NCBI RefSeq assembly: GCF_022531965.1
Contig: NZ_CP092831.1
Location: 4,101,001 to 4,165,000 of the forward strand
Source: Paenibacillus peoriae
Lineage (GTDB): Bacteria; Bacillota; Bacilli; Paenibacillales; Paenibacillaceae
DNA: 64,000 nt
Direction: 5' to 3'
Under the pieces are notes generated by a model. The model was not told the origin of the DNA. It worked only from the letters and a program-made list of their open reading frames with translations, and ran no database searches. Every line of letters starts with the position of its first letter. Within the stretch, counting starts at the first letter, position 1. Below, piece by piece: positions 9,481-18,540 of the stretch. The position numbers and the translations under genes are program-made.

Positions 9481-11106
9481 TTAATCTTCGATAATTTCAT
9501 CTATGCTCATTCCACTTTTCAAGGTAAAAACAAAATGCGCTGGTGAGAGAATGGTTATCTTCTCCACCAACGCATTGAATAGGTTATCATCAAATTGTTC
9601 CAGTATATCTTGCCATGAGCTTAGTACTTGAATGATTTCATCGACTCGTTCCTTAATTTTCTCATTCTGATCCTCTTCCTCCTCCAGTGTCAGCTTCTGT
9701 TGACGTAGCTCATTTAGCTCATTGGAAAGTCTGTTCGTTTCTTCATCATATACAATCTCATCTATCTGATTCCGCAGCTTCAGATTCACTAATTCCTTCA
9801 AGTCAGATTTCAATTGTTGCATCTTTCCTTCGATGTCTAATAGCTGTTCTTGCCCTACTTTGCTGGAAAGTACCGATCCAATATTGCCTTCCAGCGTTTT
9901 AATGAATCCTTTCTTATTCTTATACATCCGATTGAACAATCGTACAAACGCAGAATGTACAACTTGTTCATCGACTGCTTTAGCAGCACATGCTGCTTTA
10001 CCTTCATTGACATTGGTTCGACATTGCCATACGACCTTCTTGGATGGGTTATTGCTGTTCCAGGTTCGGCGTTTAAAAATGACTCCACAGCATCCACAAT
10101 ATACTTTACTGCTCAGTGCGTATTTATTGGAATATCTTTTGCTCTCCCCCATCACACTCCCTTTCAGCTTGGCTCTCCGTTTCTTCTCCTTTTGCACCGC
10201 TTCAAATATTTCCTTGGATACAATCGGTTCGTGGTTATCCTCTATAAAATATTGCTGCTCTTGTCCCTTATTCTTGATCCGTTTATGGGTTAGAAAATCA
10301 ACGGTTACCGTCTTTTGCTGAAGCAAGGCTCCGTAATATTTCTCATTGGTCAGAATTAAGGTAATGGAGGAATCCCACCACGTATCGCCATCCGTGACTG
10401 TTTTAATGTGATCTCGCATCAAACCTCTGGCAATCGCCTGATAGCTTTTCCCGTCTAAATACTCCTCGTATATCCTGCGTACAATCTCTGCTTCCGACTC
10501 GTTAATCACCAATTCACCATGTTCATCCTTATCATAGCCAAGAAAGCGAGTGGTGTTGCAGAAGACTTTGCCGTTTTGAAAACCTCTCAGTATGCCCCAT
10601 CGGCTGTTTTCAGAAATGTTTCGGCTCTCGTCTTGTGCAAGAGAACTCAGGATGGTCAGCAGTACTTCACCTGTTGTATCCAGCGTATTAATGTTCTCCC
10701 GTTCAAAGAATACGGCGACTCCGAGACTTTTAAGTTCCCGTACATATTTCAATAAATCTAGTGTGTTTCTTGCAAACCTCGAAATCGACTTGACCAGAAT
10801 GAGATCCAGTTTACCATTTCGAGCATCCTGTATCATCCGATTAAAATGCGTTCTATTTTTGGTGTTGGTTCCACTGATGCCTTCATCGGCGTAAATATCA
10901 GCCATTTCCCATTCCAAGTTGTTTTGAATGTATTGGGTATAATGATTGACCTGATTCGTATAGCTCTCCTTTTGCTCCTCGGAATCTGTACTGACCCGGC
11001 AATAAGCAGCGACTTTCTTCTTTTGTATCGGTTGAATTCCCTCTACGATGTCCATCGTTTTAATGGGAACGATCACGACTTTTTTTGCGGTTGCGGCTTG
11101 TACCAT
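9481..11106 (-). CDS. Large serine recombinase (phage-type integrase)
   Basis: 541 residues. The N-terminal resolvase domain has AAYCRVSTDSEEQ, with the catalytic Ser near residue 40, and LILVKSISRFARN. The recombinase domain follows, then a zinc ribbon (YCGCCGVIF ... CAAKAVDE) and a coiled coil (residues 420-500). Large serine integrases insert and excise phages and integrative elements between short att sites. It lies at the left end of the phage-like gene block and probably mobilises it. No disruption is seen. Confidence 0.95.
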   Translation of the reverse strand: MVQAATAKKVVIVPIKTMDIVEGIQPIQKKKVAAYCRVSTDSEEQKESYTNQVNHYTQYIQNNLEWEMADIYADEGISGTNTKNRTHFNRMIQDARNGKLDLILVKSISRFARNTLDLLKYVRELKSLGVAVFFERENINTLDTTGEVLLTILSSLAQDESRNISENSRWGILRGFQNGKVFCNTTRFLGYDKDEHGELVINESEAEIVRRIYEEYLDGKSYQAIARGLMRDHIKTVTDGDTWWDSSITLILTNEKYYGALLQQKTVTVDFLTHKRIKNKGQEQQYFIEDNHEPIVSKEIFEAVQKEKKRRAKLKGSVMGESKRYSNKYALSSKVYCGCCGVIFKRRTWNSNNPSKKVVWQCRTNVNEGKAACAAKAVDEQVVHSAFVRLFNRMYKNKKGFIKTLEGNIGSVLSSKVGQEQLLDIEGKMQQLKSDLKELVNLKLRNQIDEIVYDEETNRLSNELNELRQQKLTLEEEEDQNEKIKERVDEIIQVLSSWQDILEQFDDNLFNALVEKITILSPAHFVFTLKSGMSIDEIIED

Positions 11107-11196
11107 AGGTGTTTCTCCCTTCGATATCTTCTTTATACGGTCACATGTTATAATGCGTGCGGCACATCATCAAGTCCATTTCTGTCCATGTTACAG

Positions 11197-11322
11197 CTAC
11201 TTGAAAGACTTTTTATTAAGCTGATCGATTTCTAAAAACTCTTCTTCTGTAATTACATTTTGTGATCTCAATTGCTTTAATAGGCTCAGACTGAGCAAGT
11301 AATCAATAGATTTTCGTTGCAT
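11197..11322 (-). CDS. SHOCT-like mini-protein upstream of the recombinase
   Basis: A 41-residue frame, MQRKSIDYLLSLSLLKQL then ITEEEFLEIDQLNKKSF, with AAAGGAG before the ATG. Short SHOCT-like proteins of this pattern (LL..G.IT.EEF..I) commonly precede serine recombinases in Firmicutes mobile elements. It lies 90 bases upstream of the recombinase gene and is probably co-transcribed with it. Confidence 0.65.
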   Translation of the reverse strand: MQRKSIDYLLSLSLLKQLRSQNVITEEEFLEIDQLNKKSFK

Positions 11323-11385
11323 ATGTATATGGCTCCTTTGAAATAAAAATGGATCACCTCTAGGGCAAGCCGATAGATATAAAGC

Positions 11386-12537
11386 TTAGAATAAATTCTT
11401 AAGGCTAATGGTCTTTTCTATAGTAATGCTAGGATCACTTACTAAGCTGGCAGTCAGTACAAGAGCTTTATTGTTCGCGCCACTACGGCTTCCTGCTTTT
11501 ATCGTTACACTATTTCCTGTACTCGCTGTTATGCTCCCCATGATCGGAATTGAATCATCTTGATTTCGTAGGCTCCATTCCACCGACTGGTCAAACACTT
11601 CTGTTCCATAATCATAAATATGACTGACGTATGAGGCGCTTTGGCCTGTTTTTAGAACTGAATTGCCGATAATGGCTGTCGAATAGATATGCGTTCCCGT
11701 TTCAACGACTCTCACTTCAATGGTACTTTGTACTGCTGGGTGATACGTTAATTTCCCAGTGATGCTTGCTTGTCCCAAAGCGATGCCCATAACCTGACCT
11801 TGCTGATCTACACTAACCACATTCGGATCGCTCGAAATGAAAGTTATGGCTGGATTCGCTATCTCATTTCCATTATCCGTAGCAGTCACATTCAACGGTA
11901 TTGTTTCGTTTAGAGGTACATGGACCATCGTTCCCTGATGAATATGTAATGCATATGTATGAGCAATCTCGTACTTCCATCGGTCTGCAATGTTATTTCC
12001 CACGTCATCATAAGCTGTATTTATGCTATCCAATGTGCAGCTTAACTGAATGATGCCATTCATCGTGCGATCAGTACCAGTTACTTTAAACGGCTGATGA
12101 GTCATATAAAATCGTTGACTTAATGTAATGCCCTTCGTATCTGCGTTGTCCTGTAAACTGACCAGGATGCTTCCCTCCGGTATTGAAATAACCTTTCCTG
12201 TTTCCGTTAAAAACGTTCTGGCTTCTACCACAGCATCAAACCATTTCACTTGTCCATCCCGGTTTAAAGCTAGCCGTTGATTACACTTTTTCATTCTGCC
12301 TCGACAAGACTGTTCATTTCGATCCACCTGACTAGTAATTAAATAACGTTCATAACGATAATCCACGATATCACCTGTATGTAATGGTGTTGCTGCACGA
12401 ATAATTTTTTCATCAGTCATTTGAATGGTATCTGTCGCATCCCGGATCAGAGCAAGCTGCTTTACACTGTTGATATGCACAAGTTCGCCTTTCTCTCGTA
12501 GGAAGAAATCAAGCATCGGCTCTAAGCTCCGTGTCAT
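11386..12537 (-). CDS. Virion-associated protein with Ig-like (BIG2) domain
   Basis: 383 residues, last gene of the head module. Residues 200-280 form a bacterial Ig-like domain (ITFISSDPNVVSVDQQGQVMG), a fold often displayed on phage particles. The N-terminal part (TPLHTGDIVDYRYERYLI) resembles phage head-closure or minor structural proteins, but I cannot name a family. It overlaps the next gene upstream by four bases. No tail gene follows. Confidence 0.65.
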   Translation of the reverse strand: MTRSLEPMLDFFLREKGELVHINSVKQLALIRDATDTIQMTDEKIIRAATPLHTGDIVDYRYERYLITSQVDRNEQSCRGRMKKCNQRLALNRDGQVKWFDAVVEARTFLTETGKVISIPEGSILVSLQDNADTKGITLSQRFYMTHQPFKVTGTDRTMNGIIQLSCTLDSINTAYDDVGNNIADRWKYEIAHTYALHIHQGTMVHVPLNETIPLNVTATDNGNEIANPAITFISSDPNVVSVDQQGQVMGIALGQASITGKLTYHPAVQSTIEVRVVETGTHIYSTAIIGNSVLKTGQSASYVSHIYDYGTEVFDQSVEWSLRNQDDSIPIMGSITASTGNSVTIKAGSRSGANNKALVLTASLVSDPSITIEKTISLKNLF

Positions 12538-12821
12538 TTCTCTACCTCCAATGCAAAATCTGCCTTACAGCGATACAGGTACAACTCCATATAATCGCTC
12601 CATTTCTTCATGTCCAAAATAATAAAAACATCCTTGCCAATTCGAATATAGCAGTTCGACAGCAATAAAGATTCCAATGGACAGAAAGCTCGATATGTCG
12701 TCTCCAGTGTGTAGCCATCTTCAAATAAAAAGCTTTTACGATAAGGTTGTACATCTGCCATCATTGACCGAATAGATATGAATTCAGCATCTAAAATTTC
12801 CAGCTTCGTATCATAGAACAT
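12534..12821 (-). CDS. Phage hypothetical protein in head-connector region
   Basis: 95 residues (MFYDTKLEILDAEFISIRS...), between the gp6-like connector and the Ig-domain protein, touching both. Position suggests a head completion or closure role. No motif supports a firmer call. Confidence 0.6.
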   Translation of the reverse strand: MFYDTKLEILDAEFISIRSMMADVQPYRKSFLFEDGYTLETTYRAFCPLESLLLSNCYIRIGKDVFIILDMKKWSDYMELYLYRCKADFALEVEK

Positions 12822-13132
12822 TAATCTGTACCGACCTTGATTTTAGGTAAAGGAAGAGCAAGTCGAATATTTGCCGGAATGCCTAATTCATAGGTGGCTG
12901 AGCGCTCTCCCTCCTGTTTATTTATAAGCCCAGTCGAATCCCTATTTTTATAGAGATATACAGCATAATCGACCATAACATCATCATATTCCACTGGCAG
13001 TTTTGAGACATTACAATAGCCATAAATATTACTCCTTGCTTTATTCAAATAGTAGATCAGGATATCATCCTTGGATATGTCTGTTGGTTCCATGCCTAAT
13101 AACCGTTTAAGTAAATTCACTGAATCACTCAT
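12821..13132 (-). CDS. Phage head-tail connector protein (gp6-like)
   Basis: 103 residues with the pattern of gp6/gp15-type adaptors: NLLKRLLGMEPTDISKDDIL, YYLNKARSNIYGYCN and DYAVYLYKNRDSTG. These form the ring that docks on the portal after DNA packaging. GGAGG precedes the ATG. It lies downstream of the capsid gene, as in SPP1-like head modules. Confidence 0.8.
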   Translation of the reverse strand: MSDSVNLLKRLLGMEPTDISKDDILIYYLNKARSNIYGYCNVSKLPVEYDDVMVDYAVYLYKNRDSTGLINKQEGERSATYELGIPANIRLALPLPKIKVGTD

Positions 13133-13340
13133 GTGCTGCCTCCTGTTCCTCCTTTATCTGTGCCTTCTCGTTACGCTTCATATTTCTTACAGTTTGTGCT
13201 TTCGTTTGGGCTGCTTCTTCAGTCTTATGTTGTTGAGGTTCCTCCACTTGCTCATAATGCCCACTAGCCTGTAAACGCAGCATTAACTCCTGATCTGTGA
13301 CTTCCCATGTGCAGCCTGTTTCTTGATTCAAAAACCACAT
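13125..13340 (-). CDS. Small phage protein between capsid and connector genes
   Basis: 71 residues from MWFLNQETGCTWEVTDQEL, chosen because GGAGGGTG lies at good spacing before this ATG. The C-terminal half is charged and Gln-rich. Similar short proteins sit after the major capsid gene in many Firmicutes phages; their role is not known to me. Confidence 0.65.
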   Translation of the reverse strand: MWFLNQETGCTWEVTDQELMLRLQASGHYEQVEEPQQHKTEEAAQTKAQTVRNMKRNEKAQIKEEQEAAHE

Positions 13341-13437
13341 CTTATCACCCTCCAAAAACGAAAATATGGGCATCCAAAACGGACACCCTGAACGTGTTTC
13401 TTCTATTATAATGTGTTCTCATTTCATCCACTTTCAA

Positions 13438-14268
13438 TTAAGACTTATTGGCTGTGAGTACAGCAAGAGCCTCCGGCTTGATACATTTAGCACCGAATAC
13501 CTGCAACCCTTTCACCGCATCTGAAAATTGCTTCTCTGGTCTGAATGCTTCTACCGAATCCATTTGCCCGGCAAACGAAATCGCACTCTTATGACCTGCG
13601 ATGACTTTATACTTGACTCCTCCTGTATTCGGCACATTGTTGGATTTGTAAACGGTCATACCATCAATATCTCCCACATAACCTGTGCGGATAATATTTG
13701 GGTCTTTGGTGAAACGAGCATCTTTCAAGAGTAAGCCATAATACCAAGCGGGAACCACCACAAAACGTTCGCTTTCTGGTACATTGTTCTCATCCAATAG
13801 TACGCCTAAATCAATCAGTAAATCATAAGCTGTATCTTTCGTTGGAACAATAGGCGCGGTGTCGTTACCCATCGTATTTTCAGCTTTGACCTCCGTATAA
13901 AATCCAGCCAGATACTGATCCACTACATTGGCAAGTCCATACGAGGCTTCCACAATCCCACCATCCAATAGATTCACATTCGCTTGGGCAGCATCTACAT
14001 CATCCACTTGAAAATTGAAATACTTGGCCTGGTCAATCACCAGCGTCTTTTGCGTAGCATCCAGTTCCTTTGGATTCCCGATTCCAGCTACTTTGTCATA
14101 GTTGCCAATCGTTACTGCCCCAATGGAATTGATTTTTACGGTGGAACCCTGCCCTTTAATTTCTCCTTCATAATCGGTGTTGACCACATTTCCATACACC
14201 AGATTCTTCTTCAGACTTTCATTTAAACGTGCGCTCCAAATTGTTGGAATAAAATGTTGTACTGACAT
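13438..14268 (-). CDS. Major capsid protein (P22 coat-like)
   Basis: 276 residues. MSVQHFIPTIWSARLNESL and the following GQGSTVKINSIGAVTIGNY match phage coat proteins of the P22 gp5-like/HK97-fold group common in Firmicutes siphophages. It forms the shell of the procapsid. Upstream lies the DUF4355 scaffold gene, as expected for scaffold-dependent heads, and no separate capsid protease gene is visible. It appears intact, so head assembly may still be possible. Confidence 0.85.
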   Translation of the reverse strand: MSVQHFIPTIWSARLNESLKKNLVYGNVVNTDYEGEIKGQGSTVKINSIGAVTIGNYDKVAGIGNPKELDATQKTLVIDQAKYFNFQVDDVDAAQANVNLLDGGIVEASYGLANVVDQYLAGFYTEVKAENTMGNDTAPIVPTKDTAYDLLIDLGVLLDENNVPESERFVVVPAWYYGLLLKDARFTKDPNIIRTGYVGDIDGMTVYKSNNVPNTGGVKYKVIAGHKSAISFAGQMDSVEAFRPEKQFSDAVKGLQVFGAKCIKPEALAVLTANKS

Positions 14269-14295
14269 ATCTAATCACCCTATCCTTTTCGTTGA

Positions 14296-14913
14296 TTATT
14301 GTTTGTTTTGTAATACTTGTTTGACTTGATCCCAATGCTGGTTGATCTCGTTTGGGGACATCCCTTTAATCGAATCCAATGTAAACGTGCTACCTGTTGA
14401 ACTAGCTGGAGGTGTATAGCCATCCCCTTTAAGCCGTTGCTCCACTTGCTGTTGTATAGCCAATTGCAGCGATTGTTCCAACATGGCCAAATTGGCTGTC
14501 GTTGCATCTTCATCCGCACCAATAAAAAAATCCACTAACGGAAGTGGAAGTTTCTTTTCGGATGCAATTTTGATCGCTTGGCTGGTTAGCCGTTCACGCT
14601 GCTTTTCTAGCTTCATATGCTCCACTTCAGCTCGTAGCTTCTCGACTTCGATTTCTTTCTCATCCTTAGCCGGGAATCGCTTCTTGATCTCAGCATCCAC
14701 TGCACTTTCCAGATGATTGGTCTTCCACGTTTCCAACGATTTGGCTGATCGTTTGTCCACCGTACTATCGAACCAACTTCTTGCCTCCTGATTGGATTGA
14801 ATGTATTGCTCTACCCCTTTCACGCTATATGGATTCAAACCCTGAAGATACGATTGCCATTTCTCGTTTGTTTTGTTTTCCTCAATCAGCTGCTTCACTT
14901 GTTCCAATTTCAT
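14296..14913 (-). CDS. Phage capsid scaffolding protein (DUF4355 type)
   Basis: 205 residues, charged and helical, with a central coiled coil (KEIEVEKLRAEVEHMKLEKQ) and the Pro/Gly-poor C-terminal tail SIKGMSPNEINQHWDQVKQ typical of DUF4355 scaffold proteins. Scaffold guides coat assembly and is then released. AAAGGAG before the ATG. Directly upstream of the capsid gene, 27 bases apart. Confidence 0.85.
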   Translation of the reverse strand: MKLEQVKQLIEENKTNEKWQSYLQGLNPYSVKGVEQYIQSNQEARSWFDSTVDKRSAKSLETWKTNHLESAVDAEIKKRFPAKDEKEIEVEKLRAEVEHMKLEKQRERLTSQAIKIASEKKLPLPLVDFFIGADEDATTANLAMLEQSLQLAIQQQVEQRLKGDGYTPPASSTGSTFTLDSIKGMSPNEINQHWDQVKQVLQNKQ

Positions 14914-14985
14914 TTTCGTTAATCTCCTTTATTGCCCATTCGACTCAGTAGAACCGAACACGCTTATGTATGGAGCCTTTTAATG

Positions 14986-15360
14986 TCATGCTCAGGACAG
15001 GATTGTTACGCTTTAGAAATCACAAAAACGAGGAAAAGGTACAAACATACCAACTCCCCACTTTTGGGTATTTTTCACCCTTTGTTTATACGGCTTTTTG
15101 ACAGCCTAAAGCGTTACATCAAGCCTGTTGTTTGCCTTAACTTCAGAAACGTATATGTATCTGGAACCGTAAAATATTGAATATCATGCTCAAGACAATG
15201 ATGTAACGCATTAGAAAGTACAAAATTGAAAAAAAGGTATAAACATACCAGTTCCTCATTTTTACCTATTTTTAACCCTTAGTTTATATGACTTTTCCCA
15301 CCTCTAAAGCGTTACATCAAGCCGTCTTTTTGTCTGAATTTCCGAACACGTATCCTAATA
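14986..15360. repeat. Imperfect tandem repeat, period about 198 bases
   Basis: Two units start at TCATGCTCA (14986 and 15184). Each is bounded by TGTTACGC/TGTAACGC...CTAAAGCGTTACA inverted repeats and contains GGTA-AAACA-TACC. The right end of unit 2 is the 3' end of the Cys-rich protein gene; unit 1 looks like a decayed duplicate of that end plus its downstream region. This explains the otherwise gene-free 400 bases. Confidence 0.7.
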
Positions 15361-15698
15361 CTTTCTTTTCTCGCCTTACCTCTGCACTTCTCACAATATT
15401 TCTGTCGATTCGAATTTGCCGAAAATGTTTCTCCGCAACGTGTACAGTTCACCCTCGGTTGCGCTGTTTTAAATTCAGATTCTACATTCCGCTCAGACTT
15501 ATATTCTCGTTCCAGCTTCTCATCTGTTGGCAACACTCCTTGTTCAAAATAGGTACAACGGGGCAGGTCATCATTTTGACTAAAGAATGTACATAGACCA
15601 TCCTGTAAACAGCAATAATTGGAGATACCATGCTTCGCCCCGAGATAACAAGCACAATTATTTTTCATAAGCCGCTTGATCTTACTTTTATTCTGCAT
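15312..15698 (-). CDS. Cysteine-rich zinc-ribbon phage protein
   Basis: 128 residues. Two Cys clusters: CACYLGAKH...YCCLQDGLC in the N-terminal half and VNCTRCGETF...KYCEKCRGKARK in the C-terminal half, the latter a classical four-Cys zinc ribbon followed by an Arg/Lys-rich tail. A nucleic-acid or structural binding role is inferred. GGAGGT before the ATG; overlaps the end of the portal gene by 11 bases. Confidence 0.7.
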   Translation of the reverse strand: MQNKSKIKRLMKNNCACYLGAKHGISNYCCLQDGLCTFFSQNDDLPRCTYFEQGVLPTDEKLEREYKSERNVESEFKTAQPRVNCTRCGETFSANSNRQKYCEKCRGKARKESIRIRVRKFRQKDGLM

Positions 15699-17013
15699 TT
15701 GATACCTCCACAGCCGAATTTGCTAATCGTTGTTGTTCTGCATGAAATTTATTGAATTCCAGCTTTGGATTCTCAACAAACGGAAGCAATGTGAGCAACG
15801 TTTCCTGAGATACGACTTGCTGCAATTTAACGATCACATCAGCCATCCCAACCAAGTCTGTCGGTAAGTTACGAGTAAACTTCACTGCAATATCCCTGTA
15901 ATCATATTGAGTGCCTTCTTTAATGTGCAGAAACGTGAAGAAATTCCGTAAACGCTGCTTGATCGCCCTCTCCATTAAGGCTTCACGCATTGCCACTCGA
16001 TTCTCCAGATTCAGCAGCTTATTTCTCAGCGCTAAAGAGGAGGTATTGCTGGCCCAGTTTTCATTAAAGTTGACCTGATCCATCATGTCGAAGATTTTGC
16101 GTTCAATGTTATCCAACTCGTTTTTCACAAAGGAATCATTAATCTCCTTCGTAAGCCAGCTTACCTTTCCTCCAGCCGGAACCTGAATAATGCCCATCTT
16201 CTTCATATTCAATAAGTCCTCAGCTTCCAGCTTGGCATTCTCTATCACGAGATAGGCGTTGCGATGATCTGCAATTTCATTGACCAAGTCTGAATTCAGC
16301 GCATTATAGGCATCAAATAAAGAAATCACATCATGGAAGCCACTTTTTCTCTCCGTATTAGCTGGACAGGAGATAAGCGGGACTCTTCCAAAGATGTGAT
16401 TATGTTTGCCGATATATTTCAACTCAGGTGAGTGGTTTTGCCTCATTTGATTGGGTTTGTCATCGCTGCCGATTGTATAATGTAGAGTTTCATGGTCGGT
16501 ATATACGTCCAAATATACTTGCTTATCAAACCTTCTCGTAAATTTATGTAGACCAAGCAATACATTTCGTTCTGCTGTTCCGTCCTCTAACACAAACGCA
16601 TTCAAAGGAGATAATACTGTGGCTGAGAACTGACCATCCGAATCGATATAGTTCAATTCAAAGCTCTCGCCAAAGATTTCGGATTGTTTCCGAAGCTGTA
16701 AATTATGCTCTTTGTCCCAACGACTCATATGTACATCTATATTATGTATGGCTTCATCCTGATCCGACTTGGACACATAGTTTACTGGCTTTCCAAGCAG
16801 ATAGCCCACTTCATTATCCACGAACTTACGAGGGAAATTGAAAATAAGCTTTTGGTTACTGCGACTTTCTTGCATCGTATAGTTCTTTAGAATAGCATGC
16901 TGACCATTGTAGTAGTCTGAGTATTTCTGTTTGGCTAATGCAGTCGATTGGAGTTCGTTTAGAGATTCTATAATGATTTGTTCCGTAATTTGCAGATATA
17001 TACTTCCTTTCAA
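15688..17013 (-). CDS. Phage portal protein (SPP1 gp6-like)
   Basis: Up to 441 residues, matching SPP1-type portals: YYNGQHAILK, FPRKFVDNEVGYLLGKPV, YNALNSDLVNEIADHRNAYLV. The portal dodecamer forms the DNA entry vertex. The in-frame TTG at 17013 overlaps the ribosome binding site (AAAGGAAG, about 17003-17010), so the real start may be the CTG at 16995, giving MQITEQIIIESL. A terminator hairpin lies just upstream. Intact otherwise. Confidence 0.9.
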   Translation of the reverse strand: MKGSIYLQITEQIIIESLNELQSTALAKQKYSDYYNGQHAILKNYTMQESRSNQKLIFNFPRKFVDNEVGYLLGKPVNYVSKSDQDEAIHNIDVHMSRWDKEHNLQLRKQSEIFGESFELNYIDSDGQFSATVLSPLNAFVLEDGTAERNVLLGLHKFTRRFDKQVYLDVYTDHETLHYTIGSDDKPNQMRQNHSPELKYIGKHNHIFGRVPLISCPANTERKSGFHDVISLFDAYNALNSDLVNEIADHRNAYLVIENAKLEAEDLLNMKKMGIIQVPAGGKVSWLTKEINDSFVKNELDNIERKIFDMMDQVNFNENWASNTSSLALRNKLLNLENRVAMREALMERAIKQRLRNFFTFLHIKEGTQYDYRDIAVKFTRNLPTDLVGMADVIVKLQQVVSQETLLTLLPFVENPKLEFNKFHAEQQRLANSAVEVSNAE

Positions 17014-17045
17014 AATGGACTATGTAATTGTTGCTTAAATAAAGA

Positions 17046-17075
17046 AAGGAACCACCTTTACTAAGGTAGTTCCTT
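17046..17075 (-). terminator. Rho-independent terminator upstream of portal gene
   Basis: AAGGAAC(C/T)ACCTT stem with a short loop; on the minus strand it is followed by TTTCTTTATTT. It would end transcripts from the 95-residue gene at 17130. Confidence 0.65.
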
Positions 17076-17129
17076 GTTGAATTAACGCGTCCCCGTTTGT
17101 TGAATTTCCTTTCACCGTTGATACTCTTC

Positions 17130-17417
17130 TTAAGTAAAGTATGGGAAGTGATCGCGCATAAAATGAGTTAACGCATCCTTCAAATTTCTATGCTGTTTCA
17201 TATATTGGAACAAGATGGCCGAGGTAAGCACGGTTTCATAGTCCTCGATAGTAATAGTCCAGAACGGTGGTTCCTCAGGGTTATAACTAAATTCGCTAAC
17301 GATGCCATATGCTACACCTAGCTTGTCAATTCTCTCGTGTAGGATCTGATAGATCTCACCACTCAATTGATGAATATCACTCTGTTCCAGAGCCTTCTCC
17401 TCATTCCAGCCGTTCAT
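17130..17417 (-). CDS. Phage-region hypothetical protein
   Basis: 95 residues (SDIHQLSGEIYQILHERIDKL..., YETVLTSAILFQYMKQH). Soluble, mixed alpha/beta. GGAGG before the ATG. It lies between the secreted CuAO-N protein and the portal gene and ends before a terminator. No family recognised. Confidence 0.6.
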   Translation of the reverse strand: MNGWNEEKALEQSDIHQLSGEIYQILHERIDKLGVAYGIVSEFSYNPEEPPFWTITIEDYETVLTSAILFQYMKQHRNLKDALTHFMRDHFPYFT

Positions 17418-17545
17418 AGAATATTAACCTCCTTACATACCCGTGATTAAGCAAACGGGGATTATAACAAGCATCTATTGGCATCGATATACTATTACAA
17501 GCTCGTCAACTATCGTTCCAATTAGTGTAATAAGAAAAAATCACT

Positions 17546-18394
17546 TTATACAACTGTATTACTTATAACCTTCAGAAAACCGTTCTTTTTAGCGGTATAA
17601 ATTAACTCTTCAATGGATCGATTTGCGGTATCGCTAAACAAGTACCACTCATCTTTAGATACGTCATGAATCAAAATCTCTGGATATCCTGTTAAAGATT
17701 CAGATGGAAAAGAACGAATTAAAGAATAAACATCAAAACGAGCTAAGCTGTTCCCTTTTGGGTCTAGAAAATCATATTGCGCATTTTTATAATAGGACCC
17801 AAGTGTGTCAATAGTACCTCTCCAAGAGTAGTTTGCAGGTGCTTCGATCTTTTTACCTTTGTTTTTCACCAAAATATTATAGATCGTTTTGTTATATGCA
17901 TTTCCATTAATTCGCTGAACTACGCCGCCCATAGTCATATGGTATTCATGTTGCAATGCTTTTACTTGTACACCATCTATAAACAATGGTTCAGTATCAA
18001 CAGTCACTACAAAGTTGTTGTAATTGACATGGCATCCAAACGTCTCTGCAATAAAACGAAGTGGAACAAATATACGATTATTCTTCATGTATGGTTTAAC
18101 ATCAAGCAGCATCTTTTCACCATTCTTCTCCGCTGTACTACTGTTCAGTGTTAATATAACTTTCATATCGCTTTTAGCGAGAATAACCCCGGAATTGGAC
18201 CATTCGACGCTAGCCCCCAAATTTTCACTAATAACACGTAAAGGTACCATTGTACGTTTGTTCTTCATTTCAGGCTTCACATCGGATGCAATAGCAACAC
18301 CGTCAACTTTGATTTGATTTTCTGCTGCATACGTAGTTGACGATAAAATAAATAAAAAGATTGCAAGAAAAACCCCAAAGAATGCTTTTTTCAT
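17546..18394 (-). CDS. Secreted copper amine oxidase N-terminal-domain protein
   Basis: 282 residues with a signal peptide (KKAFFGVFLAIFLFILSS, cleavage near TYAAE). Two copies of the copper amine oxidase N-terminal stalk motif follow (KNKRTMVPLRVISENLGASV and NNRIFVPLRFIAETFG). The C-terminal half is unassigned. In Paenibacillus such domains occur in many exported proteins and are not themselves oxidases. It sits inside a phage packaging module, between terminase and portal, so it is probably cargo that changes the host cell surface. AAAAGGAG before the ATG. Confidence 0.85.
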   Translation of the reverse strand: MKKAFFGVFLAIFLFILSSTTYAAENQIKVDGVAIASDVKPEMKNKRTMVPLRVISENLGASVEWSNSGVILAKSDMKVILTLNSSTAEKNGEKMLLDVKPYMKNNRIFVPLRFIAETFGCHVNYNNFVVTVDTEPLFIDGVQVKALQHEYHMTMGGVVQRINGNAYNKTIYNILVKNKGKKIEAPANYSWRGTIDTLGSYYKNAQYDFLDPKGNSLARFDVYSLIRSFPSESLTGYPEILIHDVSKDEWYLFSDTANRSIEELIYTAKKNGFLKVISNTVV

Positions 18395-18540
18395 AAATGA
18401 TAGCTCCTTTTTTGGTTAAATTCGTTGCACAGTAACTTTCCCCCATATTAAGACGCAGCTGGATAAAATTTGTTGCACTTCCCTGCCCATTAGCTTAACG
18501 AGATTGGATCAAAATAAAAAATGAGCATCTAGCAGAACCC

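Noticed and set aside
9833..10321. 162-residue plus-strand frame inside the serine recombinase gene
   Set aside because: Antisense to a clear recombinase; composition rich in Ser, Leu and Cys, no ribosome binding site.
12534..13132. Tail completion genes hidden among the small head genes
   Set aside because: The connector is gp6-like and the 95-residue neighbour shows no tail-terminator or tail-tube pattern; too little sequence for a tail module.
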